Shown in pieces: positions 44,201 to 52,298 of a stretch of 64,000 nucleotides of DNA. Made by a program: the position numbers and the translations under genes. The DNA is taken from the NCBI RefSeq assembly GCF_000430505.1, contig NZ_KE387154.1:424949-488948 (forward strand). Direction: 5' to 3'. The notes under the pieces are model-generated. The model searched no databases and had not been told where the DNA came from. It was given only the letters and a program-made list of their open reading frames with translations. The stretch comes from Eisenibacter elegans DSM 3317. Lineage in GTDB: Bacteria > Bacteroidota > Bacteroidia > Cytophagales > Microscillaceae. Positions within the stretch are counted from its first letter, which is position 1, and each line of letters begins with the position of its first letter.

Positions 44201-45352
44201 ATGACCAAGACTTATGATACCCGCCCCGCTGCCGAAACAGCTGTGTTGGTGGCGGTAAGCCCTAGCTTTCAAACCCAAGAAACCACACAATCTTACCTAG
44301 ATGAGCTGGCATTCTTGGCGACGACACTAGGCATAGAAACCCTACATACCTTCACCCAAAAACTCGACAAGCCTCATCCACAAACCTTTGTAGGCAAGGG
44401 AAAGCTAGAAGAGATAGTGCAGTATGTCAAAGAAAATGAGGTAGATATGATTATTTTTGATGATGACCTCTCCCCCTCTCAAGTCCGCAATATGGAGCGC
44501 GCCTTCAATGGTGTTATCATAGACAAGGCCAAACACAAAATCTTAGACCGCAGTTTGCTGATTCTGGACATCTTTGCCAAACGCGCCCAAACCATACAGG
44601 CCAAAACCCAAGTAGAGCTAGCACAGTACCAATATATGTATCCACGCCTGACGAGGATGTGGACTCACCTTTCCAAACAAAAAGGGGGCATCGGTATGCG
44701 TGGCCCAGGGGAAACAGAACTCGAAACAGACCGTCGGATTGTAAAGGACAAAATAGCCCTGCTCAAAACCAAGCTCTCCAAAATCGATAGCCAAAATACT
44801 ACTCGCCGCAAAGCCCGCGAAGACTCGGTGAGGGTGGCACTAGTAGGCTATACCAACGTGGGTAAATCGACGCTGATGCGCCTACTGGCCAAGACCGATG
44901 TGTTTGCCGAAAACAAACTCTTCGCTACCGTAGACTCTACAGTACGCAAGGTAGTCTTAGACAACATCCCGTTCCTACTCACCGATACAGTAGGGTTTAT
45001 CCGCAAGCTTCCGACTACCCTTATAGAGTCGTTTAAGTCTACCTTAGATGAAATTCGAGAGGCCGACATCCTGATTCATGTGGTCGATATTTCTTCATCT
45101 CACTATGAAGAACACATACAGGTAGTCCGAGAGACCTTGGCCGATATCCAGTCTGCCGACAAACCCACGCTGATGGTCTACAACAAAATAGACCTGCTGC
45201 GCCAAGAGCTGCCCGAAGAGACGACCTTCAGCCCACAAGAAAATGCACTCTATATCTCGGCTACTAGCCAAGAAAACATACAGGCGCTACGCGAAGCCCT
45301 GATGGAGTTGGTCAGACATAAGTACCAAGCCATCTATCCCAACTATTTGTAA
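44201..45352 (+). CDS. hflX: Ribosome-associated GTPase HflX
   Basis: A 383-residue GTPase that splits stalled 70S ribosomes, especially under heat stress. The N-terminal domain has FVGKGKLEEI and FDDDLSPSQVRNMER; the linker has RTRMW-like RLTRMWTHLSKQKGGIGMRGPGETELETDRR. The G domain carries GYTNVGKSTL (G1), DTVGFIRKLP (G3) and YNKIDLL (G4). The start at 44201 lies just after its promoter. Confidence 0.95.
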   Translation: MTKTYDTRPAAETAVLVAVSPSFQTQETTQSYLDELAFLATTLGIETLHTFTQKLDKPHPQTFVGKGKLEEIVQYVKENEVDMIIFDDDLSPSQVRNMERAFNGVIIDKAKHKILDRSLLILDIFAKRAQTIQAKTQVELAQYQYMYPRLTRMWTHLSKQKGGIGMRGPGETELETDRRIVKDKIALLKTKLSKIDSQNTTRRKAREDSVRVALVGYTNVGKSTLMRLLAKTDVFAENKLFATVDSTVRKVVLDNIPFLLTDTVGFIRKLPTTLIESFKSTLDEIREADILIHVVDISSSHYEEHIQVVRETLADIQSADKPTLMVYNKIDLLRQELPEETTFSPQENALYISATSQENIQALREALMELVRHKYQAIYPNYL

Positions 45353-45593
45353 GGCCAAAGGCTACGCAAGGGATTCGGAGCAAAACAGTTGTGAAAGCCA
45401 TCGTTTTACCCTATCTTTGCCTAAATTTTTGCCAATCAAATCGCTTCAGTATGGCCGGCTAAACATTGTGGTTATAACTTTTAGCCAAAAAATTTTCATG
45501 TTAAGCGCCGAAGCCGTACTTTTGCAATCCTTATAAATCAATGATTTATAGTTTGTTACATCAGTTGTACAATATTTAAACAAGCATTTTAAA

Positions 45594-45905
45594 GTGACAA
45601 AAGCGGAGGTTATTACAGAAATCGCCAACAAAACAGGCGTTAACAAAGACGACGTACAGAAGACCGTAGAGGCTTTCTTCAAAGTAGTTCAAAAGTCTAT
45701 GGAAGAAGGTCACAACATCTATGTGCGTGGCTTTGGTAGTTTTGTCAATAAAAAACGTGCGCGCAAAGTAGCCCGTAATATTTCAAAAAACACGGCTATC
45801 GTTATTGAGCCGCACTACGTGCCTACTTTCAAGCCATCTAAGACTTTCGTAGACAAAGTCAAAAATAGCAACACGCTAAAGGAGACCATCAAGCAGTCGT
45901 CATAA
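45594..45905 (+). CDS. HU/IHF-family DNA-binding protein
   Basis: A 103-residue histone-like protein, initiated by GTG. The helical dimerisation part (VITEIANKTGVNKDDVQKTVEAFF) is followed by the beta-arm core RGFGSFVNKKRARKVARNISK and IEPHYVPTFKPSKTF. The C-terminal 12 residues extend beyond a 90-residue HU. A TACTTTTG -7 element at 45517-45524 gives a leader of about 60 bases. It heads a collinear group with a TPR protein (5-base gap), a COX24-like mini-protein and RNase G/E. Confidence 0.93.
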   Translation: MTKAEVITEIANKTGVNKDDVQKTVEAFFKVVQKSMEEGHNIYVRGFGSFVNKKRARKVARNISKNTAIVIEPHYVPTFKPSKTFVDKVKNSNTLKETIKQSS

Positions 45906-45910
45906 GTTAA

Positions 45911-46729
45911 ATGCCTATGCAATACCCTACGAATCTGAAGATAGGAATAGTCGTTGTTGCAATAATCTTGAGTGTAGGCCTATACAGTCTACCCAAGGTC
46001 TTGGTCAGTAATGCTACCGAAAGCCTCAAAACGGACGCAGCCGAAATGCAGAGCCAACACGAAAGTATGCTCAGCCCGGCTGACCAGGCATCGCTCCTAC
46101 AGCTCAAACAAGCGTGGCAACAAGCCTCCGAAGCGGCTACACAATCTGCCTTGGCAGACTCACTGTACACCTTCTTCAGAGCGCGTAGCCTGTTTGATAG
46201 TGCCGCCGTATACAAAGCTTGGCAAGCCGACCAACAACCCGACGAGGCCCACCTGATGGCCGCTGCGGATGCTTATTTGGAAGCTTCAGAATTTGCTATC
46301 GATGCGCAAAAAGCAAATCAATTGGCCCTGAAAGCACGTAAATATTACGAAGCTGTATTGGCCAAAACCCCTAGCAACCTGACAGCCAAGACCAAATTGG
46401 GCACCACCTATCTGACCGATAGCAACCCCATGCAGGGCATCGCTCTCATTCGTGAGGTATTGCAAGCTGCGCCCACTGACGAGCTTGCGCTCTTTACTTT
46501 AGGAATGCTCTCGATACGCTCCGGGCAATATGCCAATGCCGTGAGCCGCTTCGAAGAATTATTGGCAAACCACCCCCAAAACGAAGAAGCTAAATATTAC
46601 TTGGCGCAAAGCTACCATAATGTAGGCCAAACCGCTCAAGCCAAAGACCTGCTTCAGGCGTTGGAAAAAGGGGCGCAAGACACGCTCATCCGTGCTGCCG
46701 CCCGACGTTATCTGGATGAGTTAAATTAA
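45911..46729 (+). CDS. Membrane-anchored TPR protein
   Basis: A 272-residue protein with one N-terminal membrane helix (IGIVVVAIILSVGLYSL), a charged helical spacer and TPR units from about residue 130 (NQLALKARKYYEAVLAKTPSNLTAKTKLGTTYL, DELALFTLGMLSIRSGQYANAVSRFEELL, NEEAKYYLAQSYHNVGQTAQAKDLL). The role is unknown; the position between HU and the COX24-like/RNase G genes suggests conserved co-expression rather than a defined function. Confidence 0.85.
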   Translation: MPMQYPTNLKIGIVVVAIILSVGLYSLPKVLVSNATESLKTDAAEMQSQHESMLSPADQASLLQLKQAWQQASEAATQSALADSLYTFFRARSLFDSAAVYKAWQADQQPDEAHLMAAADAYLEASEFAIDAQKANQLALKARKYYEAVLAKTPSNLTAKTKLGTTYLTDSNPMQGIALIREVLQAAPTDELALFTLGMLSIRSGQYANAVSRFEELLANHPQNEEAKYYLAQSYHNVGQTAQAKDLLQALEKGAQDTLIRAAARRYLDELN

Positions 46730-46756
46730 TTGTTTCACCCAAAAACACTCAAAGTT

Positions 46757-46846
46757 ATGCCTTGTGGTAAAAAAAGAAAAAGACATAAGATTGCAACTCA
46801 CAAACGCAAGAAGCGTCTAAGAAAAAATCGTCATAAGAAGAAGTAA
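46757..46846 (+). CDS. COX24/AURKAIP1 (mS38)-like 29-residue basic protein
   Basis: A 29-codon gene: MPCGKKRKRHKIATHKRKKR followed by LRKNRHKKK. Over half of the residues are Lys or Arg. It matches the short Bacteroidota proteins annotated as AURKAIP1/COX24-domain, related to the C-terminal tail of mitoribosomal protein mS38, so a small-subunit ribosomal protein role is likely (family knowledge plus inference). It lies 27 bases after the TPR gene and upstream of RNase G/E. It is easily missed because of its size. Confidence 0.85.
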   Translation: MPCGKKRKRHKIATHKRKKRLRKNRHKKK

Positions 46847-46868
46847 TTTTCACGCAAATATCCTGCCA

Positions 46869-46903
46869 AGCGCGTCGCTCAGCCCCCTAGGCTGAGACGC
46901 GCT
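46869..46903 (+). other. Long two-part hairpin ahead of RNase G/E
   Basis: AGCGCGT (46869-46875) pairs with ACGCGCT (46897-46903), and CTCAGCC (46878-46884) with GGCTGAG (46890-46896). A two-base CG bulge and a five-base loop remain. TGCCAA and TTTGGCA outside can extend it. It is a weak terminator or a leader stem for the downstream gene. Confidence 0.55.
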
Positions 46904-47075
46904 ATTTGGCATGATATGGCTATAAAAGCCCCCTCAATTTTGCTTCTGGTATCTATCATTTAGTGCTGCAAGAAGTATTTTGACCGCAGGCTCGGGGCGA
47001 AGCCAAGAGCCGGTTTTAGTCTACTACTAAACAACTTGGCTGGAGTAAGCCCGCCAAAAGTCAAAAGATTACAGC

Positions 47076-48677
47076 ATGTTTCGTGAAAATGTTTCAGACC
47101 ATCAAACCAACAAAGACTTGAGTAACGAATTAGTCATCAATTCTACTCAGCAAGGTGAACGAATCGTACTGCTGCAAGACAAAAACATTGTAGAATACCA
47201 TTTAGAAGAACGGGATAACCATTTTACGGTAGGTGACATTTATTTGGGACAAGTCAAGAAAGTAGTCCCCGGCCTCAACGCAGCCTTTATTGATATAGGC
47301 TACGAAAAAGATGCCTTTTTGCATTATTTAGACTTGGGCAAAGAGTTTGGCTCACTCCAAAAGCATGTCCGAGAGACGACCTCCAAAAAAAATAACCCCC
47401 TGCGCAAAATTAGCACCCTTACCCTAGAGCCTCAAATCGACAAAAAGGGTAAAATCTCTCAGGTGCTCAGCCGTAACCATTATGTGCTGGTGCAGGTACT
47501 CAAAGAACCTATCTCTACCAAAGGTCCCCGCCTTTCTTGTGAAATTTCTCTTGCAGGCCGCTACGTTGTGTTGCAGCCTTTTTCTAATGTGGTCAATATT
47601 TCCAAAAAAATTACTAGCAAAGACGAGCGCACGCGCTTAGAAAGGCTCATCGCGTCTATCAAACCCAATAACTTCGGGGTGATAGTCCGGACTGCCGCCC
47701 AAGGCAAAGATGTAGCCGAGCTGGATAAAGACCTCAGTAGCTTAGTAGAAAAATGGGAAGCAGGGATGGAAGCCCTGCGTACCGCCAAACCACGCCAAAA
47801 AATCATTGGCGAAATGCGTCGCGCTTCTTCTATTTTGCGCGATATGCTCAACGAAAGCTTCGACAGTATTGTCGTCGACGACAAGCAAATTTATGAAGAA
47901 ACCCGCGCCTACATCCGCACGATAGCCCCCGACAAGGAGCGCATCGTTAAGTTGCATAGCGGGAAAGTAAAGGTTTTTGAACACTATGGCATCGAAAAGC
48001 AGCTCAAATCGCTCTTTGGCAAGTCAGTTAGCCTACCCAATGGCGGCTACCTTATCATAGAGCATACCGAAGCCCTGCACGTCATAGATGTCAATAGTGG
48101 CAACAAATCAAACACCGAACAAGACCAAGAGTCTACGGCCCTCAGTGTCAACCTCGAAGCCGCGCGCGAAGTCGCCCGACAGCTCCGAGTACGTGATATG
48201 GGCGGCATTATTATCATCGACTTCATAGACATGAAAAAGGCCGAACACAAAAAGCAGGTCTATGATTTTATGAAGAACGAGATGAAACGCGACCGCTCAC
48301 GCGCCACTGTGCTGCCACTGACCAAGTTTGGGCTGATGCAAATCACCCGTCAGCGCGTACGCCCAGAGATGAATATCATCACGCGTGAGGTATGCCCCAC
48401 TTGCAACGGCACAGGCAGCATCCAAGCAAGTATCCTGATTTCGGATGTGATTGAAGGACATCTAGAACACTTGTTTCGCAAACAAAATGAGCGTGGCATC
48501 ACCGTTACGCTTCACCCATACCTCCACGCCTTTTTTACCAAAGGCATCTGGTCGCGACAGCGGCAGTGGTTGTTTATGTATGGGCGCTGGGTAAAGCTCA
48601 TCAAAGACTCTTCGTTGCCTATTACTTCCTTTCATTTCCTCAACAAACACGGTGAAGAAATAGAACTGAATAATTAG
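47076..48677 (+). CDS. rng: Ribonuclease E/G family protein
   Basis: A 533-residue endoribonuclease of RNase G length that matures rRNA and starts mRNA decay. The S1-like domain (VGDIYLGQVKKVVPGLNAAFIDIGYEKDAFLH) carries an insertion of about 60 residues relative to E. coli (KEFGSLQKHVRETTSKKNNPLRK). The 5'-sensor/RNase H-like region and the catalytic metal site (HVIDVNSGN and GGIIIIDFIDM) are present. The Zn-link CPTCNGTG is present. There is no RNase E-type C-terminal scaffold. A long 229-base leader containing hairpins precedes it, and a clear terminator follows. Confidence 0.95.
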   Translation: MFRENVSDHQTNKDLSNELVINSTQQGERIVLLQDKNIVEYHLEERDNHFTVGDIYLGQVKKVVPGLNAAFIDIGYEKDAFLHYLDLGKEFGSLQKHVRETTSKKNNPLRKISTLTLEPQIDKKGKISQVLSRNHYVLVQVLKEPISTKGPRLSCEISLAGRYVVLQPFSNVVNISKKITSKDERTRLERLIASIKPNNFGVIVRTAAQGKDVAELDKDLSSLVEKWEAGMEALRTAKPRQKIIGEMRRASSILRDMLNESFDSIVVDDKQIYEETRAYIRTIAPDKERIVKLHSGKVKVFEHYGIEKQLKSLFGKSVSLPNGGYLIIEHTEALHVIDVNSGNKSNTEQDQESTALSVNLEAAREVARQLRVRDMGGIIIIDFIDMKKAEHKKQVYDFMKNEMKRDRSRATVLPLTKFGLMQITRQRVRPEMNIITREVCPTCNGTGSIQASILISDVIEGHLEHLFRKQNERGITVTLHPYLHAFFTKGIWSRQRQWLFMYGRWVKLIKDSSLPITSFHFLNKHGEEIELNN

Positions 48678-48697
48678 ACACCAATCACATTTGCCTA

Positions 48698-48727
48698 AAC
48701 CATCCTGAAAATTCGGGATGGTTTTTT
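48698..48727 (+). terminator. Terminator of RNase G/E gene
   Basis: AACCATCC and GGATGGTT pair, with TGAA/TTCG extending the stem, followed by T6. It lies about 20 bases after the stop codon. Confidence 0.82.
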
Positions 48728-48773
48728 GGTGAATGGCTTGGGATATGAGTTTTCCAGAGGCTGCCAGTATTTA

Positions 48774-48959
48774 GAGCTTGTTTAAACTGGTCTTCACCAG
48801 TACCTAATGCTGCTTGTTGGCTGCTATGTTGTTGAAAATGGTCGTCATAGCCCTCCCACGATTTTATCGTGGGCTAGACATAAAATCTGCATTTTTCGCC
48901 TAGTATCAACACAAAAATCAGCTGTTTTTGAGAGCCACATTGAAAGTTTAAACAAGCTC
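48774..48959. mobile_element. MITE-like element with 15-bp terminal inverted repeats
   Basis: GAGCTTGTTTAAACT (48774-48788) and its exact inverse AGTTTAAACAAGCTC (48945-48959) bound 186 bases with no coding capacity. An internal hairpin CCCACGAT/ATCGTGGG lies around 48856-48874. Flanking TTA and CTA could be a degenerate 3-base target duplication. This looks like a non-autonomous IS derivative. Confidence 0.6.
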
Positions 48960-48966
48960 CTAGTTT

Positions 48967-49405
48967 CTAGGATAGGGCTTCTGCACCAAAATCAGGGTGA
49001 TAATAGTTGTTTGGTAGATTTATATCCCTTGCGATTTTTTTACGTTTTCTTTTCAAACTAATTTTATCGGGGTTCTTTTTGAGCAGAAATAGCGCCCACT
49101 TTCTGATGACATGTAGATTGACGATGGCATTGTCGCGTCTGATAGCCGATTGGTCTTCTCCGAAGGTAACCTCCAAGTGCCAATGCAACTGATTTTCGAT
49201 GCTCCAATGTTGTCGGGTACAAAGGTACATCTGCTCGGCAAAAGGATTCATCAGACTGCTGATAAAGAAGCTGTTAGAGATATTTTCTTTGCCGTCTCTG
49301 TATATTTTTCTTTCCACCCGAATCAGGCTGTGACAGTTTTTCCAATCTTGCGCCTCCTCTAAAAATCGATTACTTTTTTGAATTGGCTTTAGACTTTACT
49401 ATAAT
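48967..49405 (-). pseudogene. ISAs1-family transposase remnant (C-terminal part)
   Basis: On the minus strand an open frame from an in-frame TAG (49406-49408) to 48967 encodes about 145 residues with the ISAs1 C-terminal signature: CHSLIRVERKIYRDGKE, FFISSL, QHWSIENQLHWHLEVTFGED and IVNLHVIRKWALFLLKK. It includes the glutamate region of the DDE domain. The N-terminal two thirds, including the first two catalytic aspartates, are missing and no terminal repeats are seen, so it is a dead fragment. It abuts the MITE-like element. Confidence 0.82.
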
Positions 49406-49448
49406 CTAGTTTATTGTATATCAGTATGTCCATTTTGGAGGGAATATT

Positions 49449-49685
49449 TTGAGGTGGGGCTATCATTTGGGGGTAGGTGTTACAACTACTAAACACATCA
49501 AATGGGAGCGCAATAGCGCAAGCAAATCAGCTGGAGATTTCATAGAAGGGCAGCACACACTGATGAGTGCCATACTTGATGAATCATGGAGCATTGTACA
49601 CGGTGAATTAACACAAAAAAACAATCTACAGCAAGCCTATGACTTTTGTATGAAGACTTTTGAGTGGCGGGTGTCCTATAATTAG
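49449..49685 (+). other. Possible gene fragment or small ORF of unknown origin
   Basis: A 78-residue frame begins only at a TTG and ends FCMKTFEWRVSYN. It lies between the ISAs1 remnant and the amidohydrolase gene and is not similar to anything I recognise. It may be the tail of a gene disrupted by the transposon debris, or chance. Confidence 0.2.
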
Positions 49686-49750
49686 CAAAAAAGTATATCT
49701 TTGCCTAGCTACCCTGTATTGATTTTATTTACGCTCAAGCCGCTTTACTT

Positions 49751-51175
49751 TTGAAAACCCAACCATCTACTTCTTCGCGTCGCCGTGTGCTCAAACAACT
49801 GGCCTTGGCCGGAACCGGGCTTGCTATCGCCCCTACAGCCCTTGTGAGCTTGAGGCCACGAACTGATAGCCTCAAAATCGCCATTAACAACGGCAAGGTG
49901 TTTAGCCAAGGCAGCATCAGGCCTTTGCATCTAGGCATTACCCAAGACAACCGCCTGCGCCTCTCAACAGAGCTGCTCAATGCACCTACGGTGATAGATG
50001 CGTCGGGCAAGATTGTTTCGCCAGGTTTCGTAGATATCCTAGCCGATAACGCCTCGAACCCCAAGAATACCTACCGGATTTTTGAAAAATATAAAATCAG
50101 TGATGGCTGTACAACAGTCTTGCAGATGCACGGAGGCGATGAGTACCCCGCAGCCTTTCATCAATACTTTGACCGCCAACCACACTATGTCAACTATGGC
50201 ATAGGGGTATTTGTGATGAGGCTCAAATACATTTATAGCAACCCCAAGGACGTGTACCGCTATGTAGAGAAGGGGCTTGAAGAAGGAGCCTTGGGTGTTT
50301 GTCATAGTATCGAATACCAACCTACACCTTTTGAAGAGCTGCTGGAGTATGCCAAACTCGTGCAGAAATACGACCGACCGCTGTTCTTGCACCTGCGCCA
50401 TTCGTCCAAAGAAAAAGAGCTAGAAGGGGTAAGCGAAGCCATTGCCCTAGCCCAACAAACCGGCGCTAGAGTCCATATAGACCATCTGCACTCTACCGGA
50501 GGGACTTACAATATGCCTGCTGCATTGGAGATGATCGACAACGCTAACAACATGGGGATGGAAATCACTACCTGTGTATACCCCTACAGCTATTGGGCTA
50601 CCTATATTGCCTCCAAACGCTTTGATGCCGGATGGCAACAGCGCTTTGGGCTGACTTATGAAGACCTGACTGTGGTAGGCACGGGTGCTAAGATTACCGC
50701 ACAAAATTTTGACTTTTACCGCAAACAGATGGGCGTATTGGTGGCAGTACCCGAAGGGACTGTGCCTTTTGACAAAACGGTCAACCTTGCACTGCAAACA
50801 GACTTTTGTATGATAGGCTCTGATGGAGGCATCGAAAGCGAACCAAGAGCCAACAACCACCCGCGTGGCGCAGGGTGCTTTGCTACTGCGCTCCGGCATG
50901 CGCAGAATATCGGGATGAGTTTAGACAAAATGTTGACCAAGATGACTTCGTTGCCCGCCAAGCTGATGCGCCCATCGCTCAACGAGCGCGCCGTCATCAA
51001 AGACAAGGCCATCGCCGATATCACCATCTTTGACCCCAAAACGATTCAAGGGAAAGCTACCGTGACCAACCCCAACCAGTTTTCGGAAGGCATTGAGTGT
51101 GTAATCGTCAACGGGCATATTGCCTACAGAGACAAAAAAATATTGTTGAGCAAAGGAGTTCCTATTAGGTATTAA
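49751..51175 (+). CDS. Tat-exported D-aminoacylase-like amidohydrolase lacking HxH motif
   Basis: A 474-residue protein starting at a TTG; no ATG fits before the upstream in-frame stop at 49706. The N-terminus has a twin-arginine signal (SSRRRVLKQLALAGTGLAIA). The fold is that of D-aminoacylase/dihydroorotase-type amidohydrolases: IDASGKIVSPGFVDIL, LFLHLRHSSKEKE, VHIDHLHSTGG, MIGSDGGIESEPRANNHPRGAGCFA and KDKAIADITIFDP. Where the family has D-x-H-x-H, this protein reads VDILADNAS, so two metal-binding histidines are absent while later histidines and the Asp remain. It may bind one metal or have changed chemistry. A TATCTTTG element lies at 49696-49703. Confidence 0.85.
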   Translation: MKTQPSTSSRRRVLKQLALAGTGLAIAPTALVSLRPRTDSLKIAINNGKVFSQGSIRPLHLGITQDNRLRLSTELLNAPTVIDASGKIVSPGFVDILADNASNPKNTYRIFEKYKISDGCTTVLQMHGGDEYPAAFHQYFDRQPHYVNYGIGVFVMRLKYIYSNPKDVYRYVEKGLEEGALGVCHSIEYQPTPFEELLEYAKLVQKYDRPLFLHLRHSSKEKELEGVSEAIALAQQTGARVHIDHLHSTGGTYNMPAALEMIDNANNMGMEITTCVYPYSYWATYIASKRFDAGWQQRFGLTYEDLTVVGTGAKITAQNFDFYRKQMGVLVAVPEGTVPFDKTVNLALQTDFCMIGSDGGIESEPRANNHPRGAGCFATALRHAQNIGMSLDKMLTKMTSLPAKLMRPSLNERAVIKDKAIADITIFDPKTIQGKATVTNPNQFSEGIECVIVNGHIAYRDKKILLSKGVPIRY

Positions 51176-51256
51176 AAACCGCACGCAAATCGTATATTTG
51201 ACACGCTTTTTGCTTATATTCACAAAAAACCATTCATTACAGCCGCAAAAGCTCCA

Positions 51257-52282
51257 ATGCCTCAAAAAACGCCGTTATTCCGCTTTCTTTTGCCTATCTC
51301 AGGCCTGATTTGCCTCTTTTTTTATCAATGTGGCCCCGATGAACAGTCGCAAACCGAAAGAGCAAGCCGTGAGATAAACGCCCTTGCCCTACGACAAGAC
51401 AATGAACCTGCCCAAACTGCCGAACAATCCGCCGAAAAACAAACAACCCAAACAATTCAAAAAACTGGTATAGACAGTACGCCGCGCCTACAGTGGGGCG
51501 ACTGGAAGGTATTTGTAGAGCCTATCCAAGGTGCTTTTAGTGCTGCCGAAAATACCCATATCCGGGTATATCATCAGCAAAAACTGGTATATGATACCCG
51601 CACAGGCTCGCAAGAACTCAAGTTGGGTCTTGTACCTTTGAGGGTGCAGATGGGCGATACTGTTTATGTGAAAGACCTAGACGAAGACGGCGCACCCGAG
51701 CTCATCGTAGCACACTGGACCGGCGGGGTGCATTGTTGCTTTTATTGGGATATTCTGCACCTCAAACCCATCAAGGACGACAGCATCCGCGTTACGACTA
51801 TCTTCGGCAATCACAGCATCCCGGCTCTTCACTATGACAGCAAAACCGACAAGCCGTATTTTGAAATATACGACGGGGTTTTTGCATATTGGAATGCTTC
51901 CTTTGCCGAATCGCCGCAGCCAAAGGTGTTTTTGAGCTTCCAAAAAGGAGAGCTCCTTGCGGATAAAGAACGGATGAAGCGACTCAAGCCCAGCAATCAA
52001 GAAATACGCGAGCGTTCGGCTATGGTCAAACAAGAGATGGAGGCAATCTACCAATCGGTGGCGGCTGAAGGCGCTTCGCAAAGCCAGTTTAATCATTATC
52101 GGCTCCCTCCAGAACTATGGGGCTTGATGCTAGATTTGATTTATAGTGGCCATCACAAAGAAGCTGACAAACTACTGGAAGAGCTTTGGGATGCGAAAAA
52201 ATATGCTGGAAGGGCTAGTTTTAAAAAGGCTTTTGAAGAGCAACTCACTGAGAGTATATATTACAAACAACTAAAAGACTAG
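51257..52282 (+). CDS. Lipoprotein of unknown function
   Basis: A 341-residue protein with a lipoprotein-like signal (FLLPISGLICLFFYQC, Cys near residue 25), then a Gln/Thr/Glu-rich spacer to about residue 70. A beta-rich domain includes an FG-GAP-like calcium-type motif (VKDLDEDGAPELIVAHW). The C-terminal 100 residues are helical and charged (EIRERSAMVKQEMEAIY, LMLDLIYSGHHKEADKLLEELW). It resembles no family I can name. It lies 81 bases downstream of the amidohydrolase on the same strand and converges with the ABC ATPase gene. Confidence 0.75.
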   Translation: MPQKTPLFRFLLPISGLICLFFYQCGPDEQSQTERASREINALALRQDNEPAQTAEQSAEKQTTQTIQKTGIDSTPRLQWGDWKVFVEPIQGAFSAAENTHIRVYHQQKLVYDTRTGSQELKLGLVPLRVQMGDTVYVKDLDEDGAPELIVAHWTGGVHCCFYWDILHLKPIKDDSIRVTTIFGNHSIPALHYDSKTDKPYFEIYDGVFAYWNASFAESPQPKVFLSFQKGELLADKERMKRLKPSNQEIRERSAMVKQEMEAIYQSVAAEGASQSQFNHYRLPPELWGLMLDLIYSGHHKEADKLLEELWDAKKYAGRASFKKAFEEQLTESIYYKQLKD

Positions 52283-52298
52283 CCCACTCAGAAGCTAG

